Source: Escarpia spicata
Lineage: Eukaryota; Annelida; Polychaeta; Sabellida; Siboglinidae
Length of the DNA stretch: 64,000 nucleotides
Assembly (NCBI GenBank): GCA_963995525.1
Contig: OZ023214.1
Span: 59,042,241-59,106,240, forward strand
Reading direction: 5' to 3'
A model generated the notes under the pieces. That model worked only from the letters and a program-made list of their open reading frames with translations, was not told the origin of the DNA and did no database searches. This document shows, one piece after another, positions 44,501 through 51,566 of the stretch. The translations under genes were made by a program, and so were the position numbers. How positions within the stretch are numbered: the stretch's first letter is position 1; every line of letters starts with the position of its first letter.

Positions 44501-46753
44501 TGTCATATTGTTAGCCAAGTACAGATATAATCAGTTCAATGTTTCATATTATCCATGAAAATGCAGTGTGCTAATGTTCCCAGGACACTGTTGGCTGGGT
44601 GTAGATAAAATCCGTTCAATGTTTTATATATCCATGTACATGAAGTGTGTCAGTTTCACAGGACATTGTTCACAGGTTCAGTGTAGATGTAGTCAGTTCA
44701 GTGTTTCATATATCCATGTAAGTGATGTGTGCCAGATTTCAGTTATCTTCACTGTATCGTTACTCTTCACACATTTGCAGCAGAATCCTTCAACATGAAA
44801 TAGAGGAAAACTGTATTAATGTACCCGGTATATGTGTGTCATACAAATTAATGCAGTACCACTAGTGTTAATTAACACAACAGTGTATTCCCAAAATAAA
44901 ATGATTACATTGGTGTCACTGGACTTTGTTTTCGTGTAAGTAATCTTACACTACAGATTATTAAGAAAACTATTAAAAAGCTGACATTGACTACTGTTGT
45001 ACTACAACAGTTAAAATATTACGGCAACATTTCAATTACTATCTGTTATTATAACAATGTTATATTAAATTGACATAATTACAAAAGTGCTGACGACACT
45101 GGATTTAATTTTAAATGTTTCAATCTTGCAGTAGATAGTAGTTATTTTCATTCAAAGATTCCAAGATGGAGTCAAACCCATTGACCCTAGCCCATCCCTC
45201 ACAATGTTCAGCCAATTACGTGGCATGTCAGTGACCACGTGACACAAGTAGCCCAATCACGTTTCCATTTAAATACCAGATATATACAATTCCACAAATG
45301 ACAGTAAACGCGTTTTTGTCTGCTGTGCTTGGCCTTAAATTAGGGAAGTAATATTTTCACAGCTATTTGAAAAAAATAATGAATACCATGCAACAATTAC
45401 ATATCTACAGTTACTTTTTTGCAGAGAACATATCAGGATTTAGGTGCAAACAGTTTGGATTGTGTGGATTTTGCATCATAGGAAATGGCATGATTCCAAC
45501 ACATTCGAAGCACATACAAATCGAACATACAAATGTTGGATCGATGCAGTCTATGCTCACATTCTCAGGCCCAGTGCTACATTTGTAAATCAATTTAAAA
45601 CTATGATTTATTTTCACAATTGCTTGAAACCCATGCACTTTAACCTGTATAGCAAAAATATTTTATGATTTGTATAGTGCGTGCCAGTCCATCATAATTA
45701 TGCAACGCCAGCGTGGCATAGGCTACAAACTACGCATATCAACTTTGAACGTCAAACACCGTGCGACAGGCCTGTTTTTCCACAGGCGATTGCACGCTTC
45801 CACGGAAATGCACAACCATAAAATGCAGATCATATGAAGGCATATCTATTTAAAAATGGCTAACGTAGGCTTCGAATGGGATGGTGTTACATTATACCGA
45901 ATTGTTAAACGATTGTTCACAACATCAAAGTTAAAATTCACCTACCTCGTTTATAGTGCTCGGAAAATGCCAGCAAAAATGGTTATGACGTAAGTCAGTC
46001 TTTCATTGGTTTATGTGATCATCAAAATACGACGTAAATTCATTTGCATATTGTTGCCAAGCGATATTGGGGAATCCCCCAATCATCGCGGGAGCTGTAG
46101 CAACGGCGTCCAGAAGCGTCACAGATTCGTGGTCTAGAATGCGAGTACAAATTTACGGTGCTGCCCCTAGCGGAATGTAATGTACCTAACTTAGACTCTA
46201 AGTAAACAAAACCACCCAACCGGGAGTCACAACACCAATTGTTTTGTGCGATATGCACTAGAACTGTAAGATAAGAAGGTTTATGTTGTGCTGCTATTGT
46301 CTTGTAATGGAAGTGCGGATATGCACCAGGTCTATTTCTGACACTAACAGGTTGTGAAAACAACCAGTGTACGCACCTCGACGTAGTATTTAGACGTCGC
46401 ATTCTCGGAAGCGGTTGGAGTGTTTGGGAGAACCCTGTTGTCAGGTTATTTGGCTGGGTATTATAAGCACTACTTGAGTGAAATGTTCGGTCACTTGGAG
46501 GGGTAGAGGAAGAGTGTTTCCATTCCCGCTGGCGCTCTAAAAGTCCCAAATTCCTCATTCTTCGCCCATGTACCGCGGCAGCTTGGCGTATTAGGCGATG
46601 CGAGTATTCCTGCTGTGAAAGATAAACGGTACCTGATGCAGCCGGAATAATTATGCATAACGTTGCATAGCTGATTCCGAATATTAGCACAGTCACAACA
46701 GTAATGATTGTTAAACCACCGATTTTTAAAATTCGGTGGGAAATATCTCCCAT
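14339..46753 (-). CDS. POM121: POM121 nucleoporin, complete spliced gene (12 coding exons)
   Basis: POM121 is a pore-membrane nucleoporin. An N-terminal helix anchors it in the membrane and an FG-rich C-terminal tail lines the pore; it helps assemble nuclear pores in interphase. Evidence here: exon 1 gives a hydrophobic segment at residues ~11-37; exon 2 has QYSNMSILPTV and NSRMVSRAVTVKIAPPD, which match the block I remember from vertebrate POM121; exons 3-5 read TVLSAIREKRKRTLREEE then KRRRQD, like the vertebrate NLS-type region; exon 9 has LRYDLTVEDY; exon 10 is the FG domain; exon 12 ends in a basic tail, RTMARSSRRRVPRR. All twelve exons join in matching phases to 3438 nt (1145 codons plus stop), close to the vertebrate length of about 1250 residues. 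Introns hold most of the minisatellites in this window. Confidence 0.92.
14518..17734 (-). other. POM121: POM121 intron 11
   Basis: Mostly the 21-bp array. The flanks (14518-14785 and 17490-17734) are unique AT-rich sequence. Confidence 0.8.
14786..17487. repeat. 21-bp minisatellite with GTCGAC in each unit, ~120 copies
   Basis: The unit is ccagtcgaccacacaacgc plus ca. The first six copies carry cacatgtgg instead of the GTCGAC palindrome. Between about 15045 and 15880 a longer variant containing atttaataccatcaatgg recurs at spacings of 145, 145, 145, 124 and 250 bases, a higher-order structure. Because 21 is divisible by 3 and units rarely contain stops, several frames on both strands stay open for over 500 codons. 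These are not genes. Confidence 0.97.
17735..17773 (-). CDS. POM121: POM121 exon 11 (39-nt micro-exon)
   Basis: Acceptor ttgttccctag, donor caag/gtaaat. It encodes GGSTGQSVFAFGQ, one FG motif. It enters with two bases and leaves with one, which is exactly what exons 10 and 12 need. It is too short to show in an ORF scan. Confidence 0.8.
17774..18110 (-). other. POM121: POM121 intron 10
   Basis: 337 bases of unique AT-rich sequence, one of the few introns in the gene without a tandem array. Confidence 0.75.
18111..19793 (-). CDS. POM121: POM121 exon 10 (FG-repeat domain)
   Basis: A 1683-nt exon, acceptor ctttctcag and donor tttg/gtgagt. It encodes ~560 residues rich in Ser, Thr, Ala and Pro, with roughly 20 FG motifs such as FNFGAPKK, FQFGAAPTS, MFGAGSA, VFQFGDPPK, FKGFGQTS, IFGAPV and TFGAKSE. 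The FKPVFNVPTPPKTD segment resembles a motif I remember upstream of the FG region in vertebrate POM121. FG motifs bind transport receptors and form the pore's permeability barrier. The plus-strand open frame in this stretch is a composition shadow. Confidence 0.93.
19794..20266 (-). other. POM121: POM121 intron 9
   Basis: 473 bases, AT-rich, with a short (TA)n run near 20096-20118. No minisatellite. Confidence 0.75.
20267..20390 (-). CDS. POM121: POM121 exon 9
   Basis: Acceptor gtcctacag, donor gcag/gtgagc, 124 nt, phase 0 in and phase 1 out. It encodes VPHLRYDLTVEDYAADRQAE and, after a short helix-like stretch, LNDNIEDDSDRG. The LRYDLTVEDY core resembles the LGYSITAEDL-type segment I recall in vertebrate POM121. 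Confidence 0.85.
20784..20910. repeat. 37-bp tandem repeat, ~3.4 copies
   Basis: The unit is gaactattgccaatagtcac followed by tcctattgacagcagta. It shares the core actattgccaata with the neighbouring 103-bp satellite, which suggests that array grew out of this one. Confidence 0.9.
20931..22997. repeat. 103-bp satellite, ~20 copies
   Basis: The unit runs from aggatccacaaactattacc through gacaacataaggcacacgac and gtggtccgacctgtgtcttc to acagacctct. It has a BamHI-type ggatcc in each copy. The period is exactly 103 bases (for example 20931 to 21034). Copies differ at only a few sites, so the array is young or homogenised. Confidence 0.95.
23280..23452. repeat. 51-bp tandem repeat, ~3.4 copies
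   Basis: The unit contains gatgtgttgtgtaaatgaaa and ccagtcacccgtaaacat, spaced every 51 bases. It ends about 13 bases from the donor of POM121 exon 8. The minus-strand open frame is repeat-derived. Confidence 0.9.
23466..23582 (-). CDS. POM121: POM121 exon 8
   Basis: Acceptor gctactttcag, donor gtcaag/gtcagt, 117 nt, phase 0 at both ends. It encodes ESVNAEDIEKERPGSRRTTP then a basic stretch and STLIDSIVK. It is assigned to POM121 by position, strand and phase; similarity of this segment to vertebrate POM121 is weak. Confidence 0.78.
23583..26493 (-). other. POM121: POM121 intron 7
   Basis: Almost entirely the 50-bp array. Only about 210 bases next to exon 7 are unique. Confidence 0.8.
23606..26277. 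repeat. 50-bp minisatellite, ~53 copies
   Basis: The unit is ccaccctaaagtcccctacc followed by atcacgctgcgtggctgcaa and ggcctgggtg. Variants (tggct/tgact, ctgcg/atgcg, gccacc/gtcacc) form local runs, and the left end uses an older-looking aaggccaggg form. A single 12-base disruption lies near 25675. Read on the minus strand each unit contains CCTTGCAG, an acceptor-like word. Confidence 0.95.
26494..26620 (-). CDS. POM121: POM121 exon 7
   Basis: Acceptor gttgtcttgcag, donor gacag/gtaagt, 127 nt, entered with one base and left in phase 0. It encodes SYGLSDDDDDEEMGSYQRSP then SAADSVVRQTC and AGHGSGQ. The first 28 bases of this exon, together with the acceptor, are the source of the 46-bp minisatellite immediately upstream. 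Confidence 0.83.
26593..27168. repeat. POM121: 46-bp minisatellite made of the exon 7 acceptor and exon start, ~11 copies
   Basis: On the minus strand each unit is aataatgttgtcttgcag (intron end) followed by gcgatcctacggcctcagtg plus atgatgac (exon start). The copy nearest the exon is the functional one. Distal copies have decayed (gtgatcc, ataaggtc) but nearly all keep CTTGCAG/G. The unit length is not divisible by 3. Confidence 0.93.
27237..28010 (-). mobile_element. 774-bp TIR DNA element, nonautonomous
   Basis: Perfect 14-bp terminal inverted repeats, cagacctgcctacc at 27237 and its complement ending at 28010, are flanked on both sides by the direct repeat cacaag (27231-27236 and 28011-28016), a likely 6-bp target duplication. 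On the minus strand a short frame starts MMADSETMPPPTKKKRVIQK at 27721 and meets a GTGAGT donor, resembling the first exon of a transposase. The superfamily is not settled: the ends look hAT-like but an 8-bp duplication is not evident. Confidence 0.7.
28034..28846. repeat. 38-bp minisatellite containing an ACTATC...GATAGT dyad, ~21 copies
   Basis: The unit is catgacatcaactatcgtta followed by ctattgatagtactgcat, with a period of exactly 38. Each unit contains actatc and gatagt as an inverted repeat around gttactatt, so a single strand could form a row of small hairpins. Copies are nearly identical. Confidence 0.95.
28886..29013 (-). CDS. POM121: POM121 exon 6
   Basis: Acceptor gtttgtttcag, donor cccag/gtatag, 128 nt, phase 0 in and phase 2 out. 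It encodes ARERSASHSRASSVVSSGSR followed by DTLHHLSDGHS and a Gly/Ser/Thr-rich stretch. It is Ser-rich and basic, as expected of the POM121 middle region. Confidence 0.82.
29014..30595 (-). other. POM121: POM121 intron 5
   Basis: Holds the inverted minisatellite. The remaining ~450 bases (30140-30595) are unique; two similar words (ggtggccacaatggc, ggtggccatcttgg) are seen but no feature. Confidence 0.75.
29050..30132. repeat. ~24-bp minisatellite in two opposite orientations (large inverted array)
   Basis: The left arm (to 29404) repeats tgggtgcattgtgtgtgtca plus gtctg. The right arm (from 29405) repeats the reverse complement, for example cagactgacacacacaatgc plus accca. The turn is the perfect palindrome gtctgggtgcacccagac, and near-perfect pairing extends about 25 bases each side with one mismatch. 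Arms of ~355 and ~725 bases could form a cruciform. Both strands give repeat ORFs. Confidence 0.93.
30596..30860 (-). CDS. POM121: POM121 exon 5
   Basis: Acceptor tatttgaag at 30861, donor aggaag/gtcagt, 265 nt, entered with one base and left in phase 0. Joined to exon 4 it reads KRRRQDQVPNGDGAQLPNGD, then QKRVASPMSDSVTEDERVAK and RSRRVSGE, ending SYSSSRRWLDRK. The KRRRQD and AKRSRR clusters match the NLS-bearing region I recall in vertebrate POM121 (importin binding, inner nuclear membrane targeting). Confidence 0.87.
30861..32710 (-). other. POM121: POM121 intron 4
   Basis: 1.85 kb without a tandem array. The only recognisable item is the degraded LINE tail at 31330-31590. Confidence 0.7.
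31330..31590 (-). pseudogene. degraded LINE ORF2 C-terminal fragment
   Basis: On the minus strand a short stretch reads FTFTNNIAPYWNKLPEKNY, the N..APYWNKLPE pattern seen near the end of CR1/L2-type ORF2 proteins, followed by NSF-like remains after frameshifts. It is too short and broken to assign to a family with confidence. Confidence 0.4.
32711..32797 (-). CDS. POM121: POM121 exon 4 (87 nt)
   Basis: Acceptor gtgtgctag, donor acgcag/gtaaca, entered with one base and left with two. It encodes KRTLREEEAAPPATEWTDWT then EWTQASKR. With exon 3 it makes REKRKRTLREEE, which fits the vertebrate KEKKKRTVEEE stretch as I recall it. The WTDWTEWTQ part comes from a 12-base coding repeat (actgagtggact type). 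Confidence 0.82.
33692..34941 (+). pseudogene. LINE ORF1 (PHD-like finger + esterase), frameshifted
   Basis: The first segment (33692-34057) has CDHCHSWVDFALSGCGKSW and FQCIGC, a PHD-like Cys/His pattern, then a charged helix. Highly charged, frame-broken sequence follows to 34235. The second segment (34235-34798) carries FMGDSIM (catalytic Ser block), VHVGTNN and a Lys/Arg-rich helix. The third block, DGLHLSGKG with the catalytic Asp and His, is in the next frame (34744-34941), so a frameshift lies near 34770. At least two breaks disable the ORF. Confidence 0.8.
34878..37729 (+). pseudogene. LINE ORF2 (endonuclease-reverse transcriptase), one nonsense codon and a 3' frameshift
   Basis: The endonuclease starts KCVCLNARSIVNKRNELN and IIGITESW, and continues with FRKDRIGRKGGGV, VYRSP, MGDFNH and SSDHNQIHF. 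RT motifs include KSPGVDGIPPKLL, YLDFKKAYDKVPHQRLL, GVPQGSVLGP and the catalytic FADD. The C-terminal part has VRPHLEYCIQAW and RRATKIIP. TAA at 35133-35135 interrupts the endonuclease, and the frame is otherwise continuous. Near 37722 two bases are missing compared with the second copy, which reads VNMFKNKIDTYLRRVGYT, so the last ~17 residues are lost. All catalytic motifs remain visible. Confidence 0.92.
37970..40238. repeat. 54-bp minisatellite, ~42 copies
   Basis: The unit is aactacaacagtgggtggaa followed by tgaatgttcacatttaaata and taaactaactattg. Copies are almost identical; a gaatg/gactg site variant is clustered on the left. Because 54 is divisible by 3, a minus-strand frame with an 18-residue repeat stays open. 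It has no gene context. The left edge lies about 110 bases after the LINE 3' end. Confidence 0.97.
40239..41815. repeat. 13-bp minisatellite, ~121 copies
   Basis: The unit is aaccaagtgtgtg with variants accgag, actgag, attgag and gcgtg in mosaic order. It joins the 54-bp array directly at 40238 and stops within about 10 bases of the POM121 exon 3 donor. The 13-base period rotates through all frames, yet the minus strand has no stop, giving three overlapping frames of 560-1259 codons that are artefacts. Confidence 0.97.
41826..41912 (-). CDS. POM121: POM121 exon 3 (87 nt)
   Basis: Acceptor tttgtcttcag, donor aaacg/gttggt, entered with one base and left with two. It encodes LLHVERKAREQEHDPCDTST then VLSAIREK. 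DPC..TVLSA.REK matches a block I recall in vertebrate POM121. The donor GTTGGT is weak (T at +3, G at +4) and is followed at once by the 13-bp array. Confidence 0.85.
41913..42545 (-). other. POM121: POM121 intron 2
   Basis: 633 bases of AT-rich unique sequence; nothing else seen. Confidence 0.75.
42546..42770 (-). CDS. POM121: POM121 exon 2
   Basis: Acceptor tcatttcag, donor gccagt/gtgagt, 225 nt. A second AG nine bases in gives a possible 3-residue shorter form in the same phase. It encodes EALSRTIMTAQRRHPLAQYS, NMSILPTVHLDRPS and NSRMVSRAVTVKIAPPD. The QYS..ILPTV and NSRMV..VTV.IAPPD blocks are the strongest POM121 signatures in the window. Confidence 0.92.
43066..43580. repeat. 28-bp minisatellite, ~18 copies
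   Basis: The unit is gttggccacattaagtgatc followed by atgtttgt, with gaccat and aaatgatcat variants. Confidence 0.93.
44525..44745. repeat. ~90-bp imperfect tandem triplication
   Basis: Three diverged copies share tagat.ta.tc.gttcagtgtt and tatatccatgta. This is older and more decayed than the other arrays. Confidence 0.6.
46377..46753 (-). CDS. POM121: POM121 exon 1 (start codon, transmembrane segment)
   Basis: ATG at 46753-46751; donor tcgag/gtgcgt; ends with two bases, matching exon 2. It starts MGDISHRILK and runs into the hydrophobic GGLTIITVVTVLIFGISYA and TLCIIIPAA, giving one strong membrane helix (~11-37), then Tyr/Arg- and Ser-rich cytosolic or nucleoplasmic sequence. The ATG is in a moderate context (acgATGg) and is preceded by a short uORF. 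The frame stays open ~340 bases past the donor; that extension lacks POM121 character. Confidence 0.85.
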
Positions 46754-46762
46754 CGTATCACC

Positions 46763-46777
46763 TCACACGCACTTCAT
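46763..46777 (-). promoter_or_regulatory. POM121: upstream ORF (4 codons) before POM121 start
   Basis: ATG AAG TGC GTG TGA, in frame with the main ATG and ending 9 bases before it. If the transcript starts upstream of 46777 this uORF would lower initiation on POM121 or need re-initiation. Confidence 0.45.
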
Positions 46778-46784
46778 GTTGGAT

Positions 46785-46794
46785 AATGGCGGAC
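46785..46794. promoter_or_regulatory. YY1-like motif near POM121 5' end
   Basis: aatggcggac, the ATGGCGG core that YY1 recognises, often near transcription starts of housekeeping genes. It lies about 30 bases upstream of the POM121 start codon, at the divergent edge of the gene. Confidence 0.35.
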
Positions 46795-47559
46795 AAAAAC
46801 CATACCGCGGTAATTTACTATTTCAAATTTGTGAGGTCAAAAACAATAAAGACATCAATTATTAGTGATAACTACGGCCGAACCAGTTAGTGCTTTGCTT
46901 TGAGGTAAAGTCAATAAAATACAATACGATTCATATAGTTGCGTCAATACGACAATAACATGGAACCATGAAAGCAAAATTTTTAGACACCTTTGATGAC
47001 AATCGATAACTTTTTTGTGCAGGAACGTCGGTTGGCGCCCAGACAGAGACTGTAGCAATAAATTACAGTATTGCTAAAATAATTAGCATTTTTGCGTTTA
47101 TATATATGTGAAGGGTTTCAGGGCATAACAATAGATTCATTTGTTTATTTTGTTGATAAAACTAACTTCTGTGCGACTGATAGTTCAAGGAGCGACATTT
47201 GTGTACGTTTCTATTATGACGTTTCGCCCAGTTACCCAAATTAGCATTTATCACGTTTTTAAAAACCCTTTATACATATGTGTATAATCGTTTCGGTACG
47301 GCTTATTCTGAGGTTTTTGTGTTATTCTGTATTTTGTATTGTTTAGTTATTATAATTGTACTACACAATTATGTAATTATATAATGCACATATTATATTA
47401 AATTAATGTTAGGGTAAAATGCTAATAAGCAATGCACTTCAAACTTTCTCCCTTTCCATAAGACCTTCATAAATTTATCAGATGTACATATGTTGTATAC
47501 ATCTATTTTTTCTTTGTTCAATTTGAACAAAAACGTTGCATGACCATTATTAAAAATCC

Positions 47560-47645
47560 GTGCGCGCACGCACACAAACACACGCACACACACACAAACA
47601 CTGTATAACAATATTGAATGTCTTATTATATATATATATATATAT
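47560..47645. repeat. CA-rich plus (TA)n microsatellite
   Basis: cgcacgcacacaaacacacg-type repeat followed, after about 30 bases, by tatatatatatatatat. Confidence 0.85.
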
Positions 47646-47741
47646 CTCATTACATTCCATAATAGTATTCTGTAGGAATATATAGGATTACATAGAATTA
47701 ATTATGTACTATATATATTTGTTTAATATGTTATATTATAT

Positions 47742-47981
47742 TCATAGGCGTCGGAACCGTGGTGAAGGTGGGGTGGGTTCAGTCACCCAATATTTAAGGT
47801 AAGGGACTGGATATTGGATTAGTCCCCAATATTTAGAGCCAAGAGCTAGACGCAGTCTCTTGAAGTTTTTGAGATGTGTTGCCTGCGGGCTACGGAAGAC
47901 AGACTGTGAAATAGCCGGATCAGAGAGTAGGATACATTCACCATCAATGAATACGTGCCAACGTCCGATACTTCGTGCCAA
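47742..47981 (-). other. unassigned coding-like remnant, possibly transposon end
   Basis: A minus-strand frame of 79 codons reads GRWHVFIDGECILLSDPAIS and later LKNFKRLRLALGSKYW, then Pro-rich to the stop. Its downstream end (+ strand ataggcgtcggaaccg) resembles DNA-transposon ends. The LLSDPAI word recalls the LTDPxI motif of alpha-kinase domains, but nothing else of that fold is visible. I cannot assign it. Confidence 0.25.
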
Positions 47982-48976
47982 TGATTGACTCGTATTTTCA
48001 AAAATATTGATTGAAATTGAAAATGGTTGGTTTGTATTAATTAATTATTTAGGTGCACGACACAAACAAGTTGTCTTTTGTTCCCTTTAATACATTGTAT
48101 TATCTCGCGTAGTAACCATGTTACAGTCACATGGGCCGATTTACAAAAAAATTAGATTCACGATTTTTGGCAATATGCGTTTTTAACGAGATTTGAAGTT
48201 CGTCGGTCTAATTTCGTAAATACTTCACTACAAAGTGTCTTTGTACAAATTGAATGGAATACTGTGTTAGAAACTTGAGGGTGTCCATCTATGGGAGATG
48301 AGCGGCACTAATATGTGTGATGCCAGTTATCGACTGGTTACAAAATCAAACCGATCCCGCAGCGTCGGTAATACACAATTTCTATTGGTTGGTTGTGTAA
48401 TCGGGAAAATAGGCGCAATTTTTGAACATAATTTTTGATTTACAGGTTTCCAAAGAAGGTAATTAAATATCATACGCACGATTCGAATATGAAATAGATT
48501 GTCACTGAAGATTCATATGTAATTTTATTAGTAAGTAGAACGATCCATTAGAATGGTAACTTCCAGAAATCACCCGTGCTTCCTGGTGACGCCGTGGCGA
48601 AGCCAAGTGCCAGTGGGACTGGGACTGAGTGGGAGTGCGAATTTGTCGTTGCCCGTCACCGACAGCGTAGACTGTTTTTTTTATTTTTTTTGCTATGTTT
48701 AAATCTAACTTGTATATATGACTAAGGGGATTCCCGACTGATATAGATACAAAATACATTAAAATATAAGGAATTATTTACACAACAAATGTAAAAATAA
48801 TTATTCACAATTCGTCTGTGCAATTGGCGGAATGGTGAATAATTATTCACCCAATTTATAATTACCCCCAATAACTGAATAAGTGGTCTTGTTACATGTT
48901 GGCTACGGATGGCAGGCAATCTCGACAGTAGTCTGTATGATAAAACGGTAGTGCATATTCTTCTTCCATTAATGTC

Positions 48977-50450
48977 AACTTGTCATTAGAAGAGGGAGTG
49001 GTTCCTTTAGAATGGAAAGAAGCAAACATTATACCGTTATTCAAAAAAGGTTCGAGAAACAAGTCAGAGAATTATAGACCAGTGAGTTTAACATCAGTGA
49101 TTTGTAAATTATTAGAAAGACTAATTAAAGATCACATGGTGGATTTTCTTGTTAAACAAAACTTGATAAACCCATCTCAACATGTTTTTTTTTAAGCGAG
49201 GTCATGCTTAACAAATATGTTATGTTTTTTGGAAGACATCACTAAGTGGGTAGATGAGGGATCACCAGTAGATATCGTCTACTTAGATTTTAAAAAAGCT
49301 TTTGACAAAGTACCACATCAAAGATTACTGCTTAAACTAAAGGCCCATGGCATAGGAAATGGTATAATAAACTGGATAGAAAAATGGCTGATTGACAGGA
49401 GACAACGTGTAGTAGTTGATGGGGAGGCTTCAAACTGGAAATCGGTATTGAGTGAGGTACCACAGGGATCAGTATTAGGTCCTATATTATTCTTAATATA
49501 TATCAACGATTTGGATGATGAAATAACAAGCAAGGTGTTGAAATTTGCGGATGATACAAACATTTTTAGAAGGATTAAAAGTGATGGAGATAGACAGCAT
49601 TTACAAGATGATCTTGACAGGTTGATCAAATGGTCTGAAAAGTGGCAAATGCTGTTCAATTTTGGGAAATGTAAATGCCTCCACACAGGACATGGGAACG
49701 AAGAAGTAGAATATACAATGGGGGGTACTGTACTAAGTACTACTGTAAAAGAAAAGGACATAGGGTTAACCATTAGTGCTAATATGAAGATTTCAGAGCA
49801 GTGCGGAATTGCAGCTTCAAAGGGAAATCAAATCCTTGGATTAATTAGGCGAAACATAACGTATAAGAAAAAAGAGCTAATAATACCGCTGTACAAAACA
49901 ATAGTTAGGCCTCATTTAGAATATTGTATTCAAGCGTGGATGCCATATCGCAGGAAGGACATAGATATGCTAGAAAGAATGCAGAGGAGAGCAACTAAAA
50001 TGATACCAAATCTGAGGGATCTTAGTTACGAAATACGCCTAAAAAATGCGGTTTAACAACACTAGAGACCAGGAGATTGAGAGGAGATCAGATAGAAGTT
50101 TTTAAAATATTGAAGGGTTATGAAAATATTGATAGAAATATGTTTTTCTCAGTTAAGAAAGATAGAAGGACTAGAGGACATGAACTTGCATTAGCAAAGG
50201 AGCAGAGTAGATTGGATATAAGAAAGTTTTCATTTTCACAAAGGACTGTAAATGAATGGAACAGATTGCCTGCTGATTGTGTGGGTGCTAGTAGCGTGAA
50301 TATGTTTAAAAATAAAATCGACACATACCTCAGACGGGTGGGATACACATAGATAAAAGGGTCGGACTCTCGATAAGCCAAAGGGCTTCCTTGTCCACCT
50401 GCCACCTAGAGTTAATTCTCTGGGTGGCAATCTTGTTAAATCTTGTTAAT
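48977..50450 (+). mobile_element. 5'-truncated CR1-like LINE copy
   Basis: Begins abruptly at caacttgtcattagaagagg, corresponding to about 36398 in the first copy, and is nearly identical to it through the 3' end. The 3' end is aatcttgttaaatcttgtta, two copies of a 10-base terminal repeat. Possible short flanking duplication ttaatg (left ~48970, right ~50446). 5' truncation is the usual outcome of LINE target-primed insertion. Confidence 0.93.
48980..50352 (+). pseudogene. LINE ORF2 fragment (RT to C-terminus), two frame disruptions
   Basis: Starts inside the RT domain (LEEGVVPLEWKEANIIPLFK). A changed T-run near 49185 gives a stop (copy 1 reads HGFFKARSC). The frame resumes through YLDFKKAFDKVPHQRL, PQGSVLGP and FADDTNIF. 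One A is lost from an A-run near 50046, shifting frame again. The intact C-terminus, NMFKNKIDTYLRRVGYT, shows what copy 1 has lost. Confidence 0.92.
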
Positions 50451-50635
50451 GACCATCGGTCAAGCAGTTGATCATTATATATTGTCATATGGGTTTGAGA
50501 AATTAGATCACCACTCAGTGAGTCCACGGCAGGTTTTTTCTGTTTCCCTGTGTGGGGTCTTTTACTTCCCCTGGCATAGACACCAGGTAGAAGGGACAAA
50601 TGGCTTATAATTTATAGTGTCTCTTCTGAAAGACG

Positions 50636-50775
50636 CATTTATCCGGGCGTGAAATTTTATCCGGCTGATGTTTCTGCACAACCGCATATCTAGAGGAAAT
50701 ATTTAGCACCATCTACGACTCTTGCTTACATTTATCTGGGTGTTCAATTTTATCTGGATGATGTGTCTGTGCATA
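50636..50775 (+). repeat. two copies of a ~47-bp SINE-body-like motif
   Basis: catttatccgggcgtgaaat... at 50636-50680 and ttacatttatctgggtgttc... at 50726-50773 share ttttatc.gg.tgatgt.tctg and occur again, inverted, inside the SINE candidate at 51381-51427. Confidence 0.65.
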
Positions 50776-50861
50776 CTATTTGGTATACTATGTTAGCGCA
50801 TGTACATAAATAGAGCACAGGACCGATCACGTGGTCACCACAGCGCTATTCTAACCTGACT

Positions 50862-51122
50862 TTGCTGAGTGTGTGTGTGCACGCGAGTGTGTGTGGTGTT
50901 TGTGGCATGTATGTGCGTGTGTGCATGCGTGCATGTGTTTTGCGCGTGCGTATATGGTGTGTGTGTGTGTATGTGGTGTGTGTGTAGGTTAGTGCGTTTG
51001 TTCATGCGCTTGTGTGCTGTGTATGTGTCTATGTGTATGCGCATGTGTGTGTGGTGTGTACGTGGTGCATACTGCATTTGTGGTGTGTGTGTGTGCGTGC
51101 GTGCATGTGTGTGCATATTTCC
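50862..51122. repeat. TG-rich microsatellite
   Basis: Degenerate (TG)n with gcgtgc, gcatgt and gtggtgtg variants over about 260 bases. Open frames here (Cys/Val or His/Thr rich) are artefacts. Confidence 0.9.
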
Positions 51123-51289
51123 CACACTGGCCTACACACTTATAATTATTTATTATATTGATATACCTATGCGTCGGGAGTGGGAGCTTGGGGGTTAGGG
51201 TTAAAGCCACTGACTGCTATTTATATAGAGGTCAGTGCTTAATGCTGCTGAAGTGTCCAATTACCACAGAAACAGCTGTCTGGAAGGAA

Positions 51290-51566
51290 ATTTATTTAAC
51301 GGGAGGTGCTGCAGGGGTTGGACTCTGATGGCAAGGTAAACGTACCCAGTGGCAACTAATGTCAACAACTGACTCGCGCATGTGCAGAAACGTCAACCGG
51401 ATAAAATTGAACGCTGGGTAAATGTAAGCGCGACACCGGGCAACGTAGGGTGAACAAAATGACTCAAGTTTCAACACAGCGGCCACCCGGCTGGCACTAG
51501 AATTCGAACCCCGATTCCTCCGAACGATAGTCCAGCACTCTAAACACTTGACCACTGCGCCCCACA
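51290..51566 (-). mobile_element. tRNA-derived SINE candidate
   Basis: On the minus strand it starts gtggggcgcagtggtcaagt, giving a box A-like tggtcaagtgtttag (51554-51540), and has a good box B, ggttcgaattc (51510-51500), at tRNA-like spacing. A non-tRNA body follows, whose 47-bp motif recurs at 50636 and 50726. The tRNA part does not fold into a canonical tRNA by eye, so it is not called as a tRNA gene. The 3' limit is uncertain. Confidence 0.6.

Larger units (their letters stand above)
42771..46376 (-). other. POM121: POM121 intron 1
   Basis: 3.6 kb. It holds the 28-bp array (43066-43580) and a ~90-bp imperfect triplication (44525-44745). 44080-44360 contains short self-complementary words (aattccgcgatcgcggac) that may be a decayed DNA transposon. 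The rest is unassigned. Confidence 0.7.
46795..48970. other. POM121 5' flank, AT-rich intergenic
   Basis: Contains a CA-rich and (TA)n microsatellite (47560-47645) and a possible exon or transposon remnant (47742-47981). No clear NCAPD2 5' UTR exon could be identified. Confidence 0.5.

Noticed and set aside
46040..46376. Extension of POM121 exon 1 frame to a stop at 46040
   Set aside because: A GTGCGT donor at 46376 gives the phase needed by exon 2 with its strong POM121 block; the extension has no family character.
51500..51566. tRNA gene
   Set aside because: Box A and B are present but stems do not pair well and a long non-tRNA body follows, as in a SINE.
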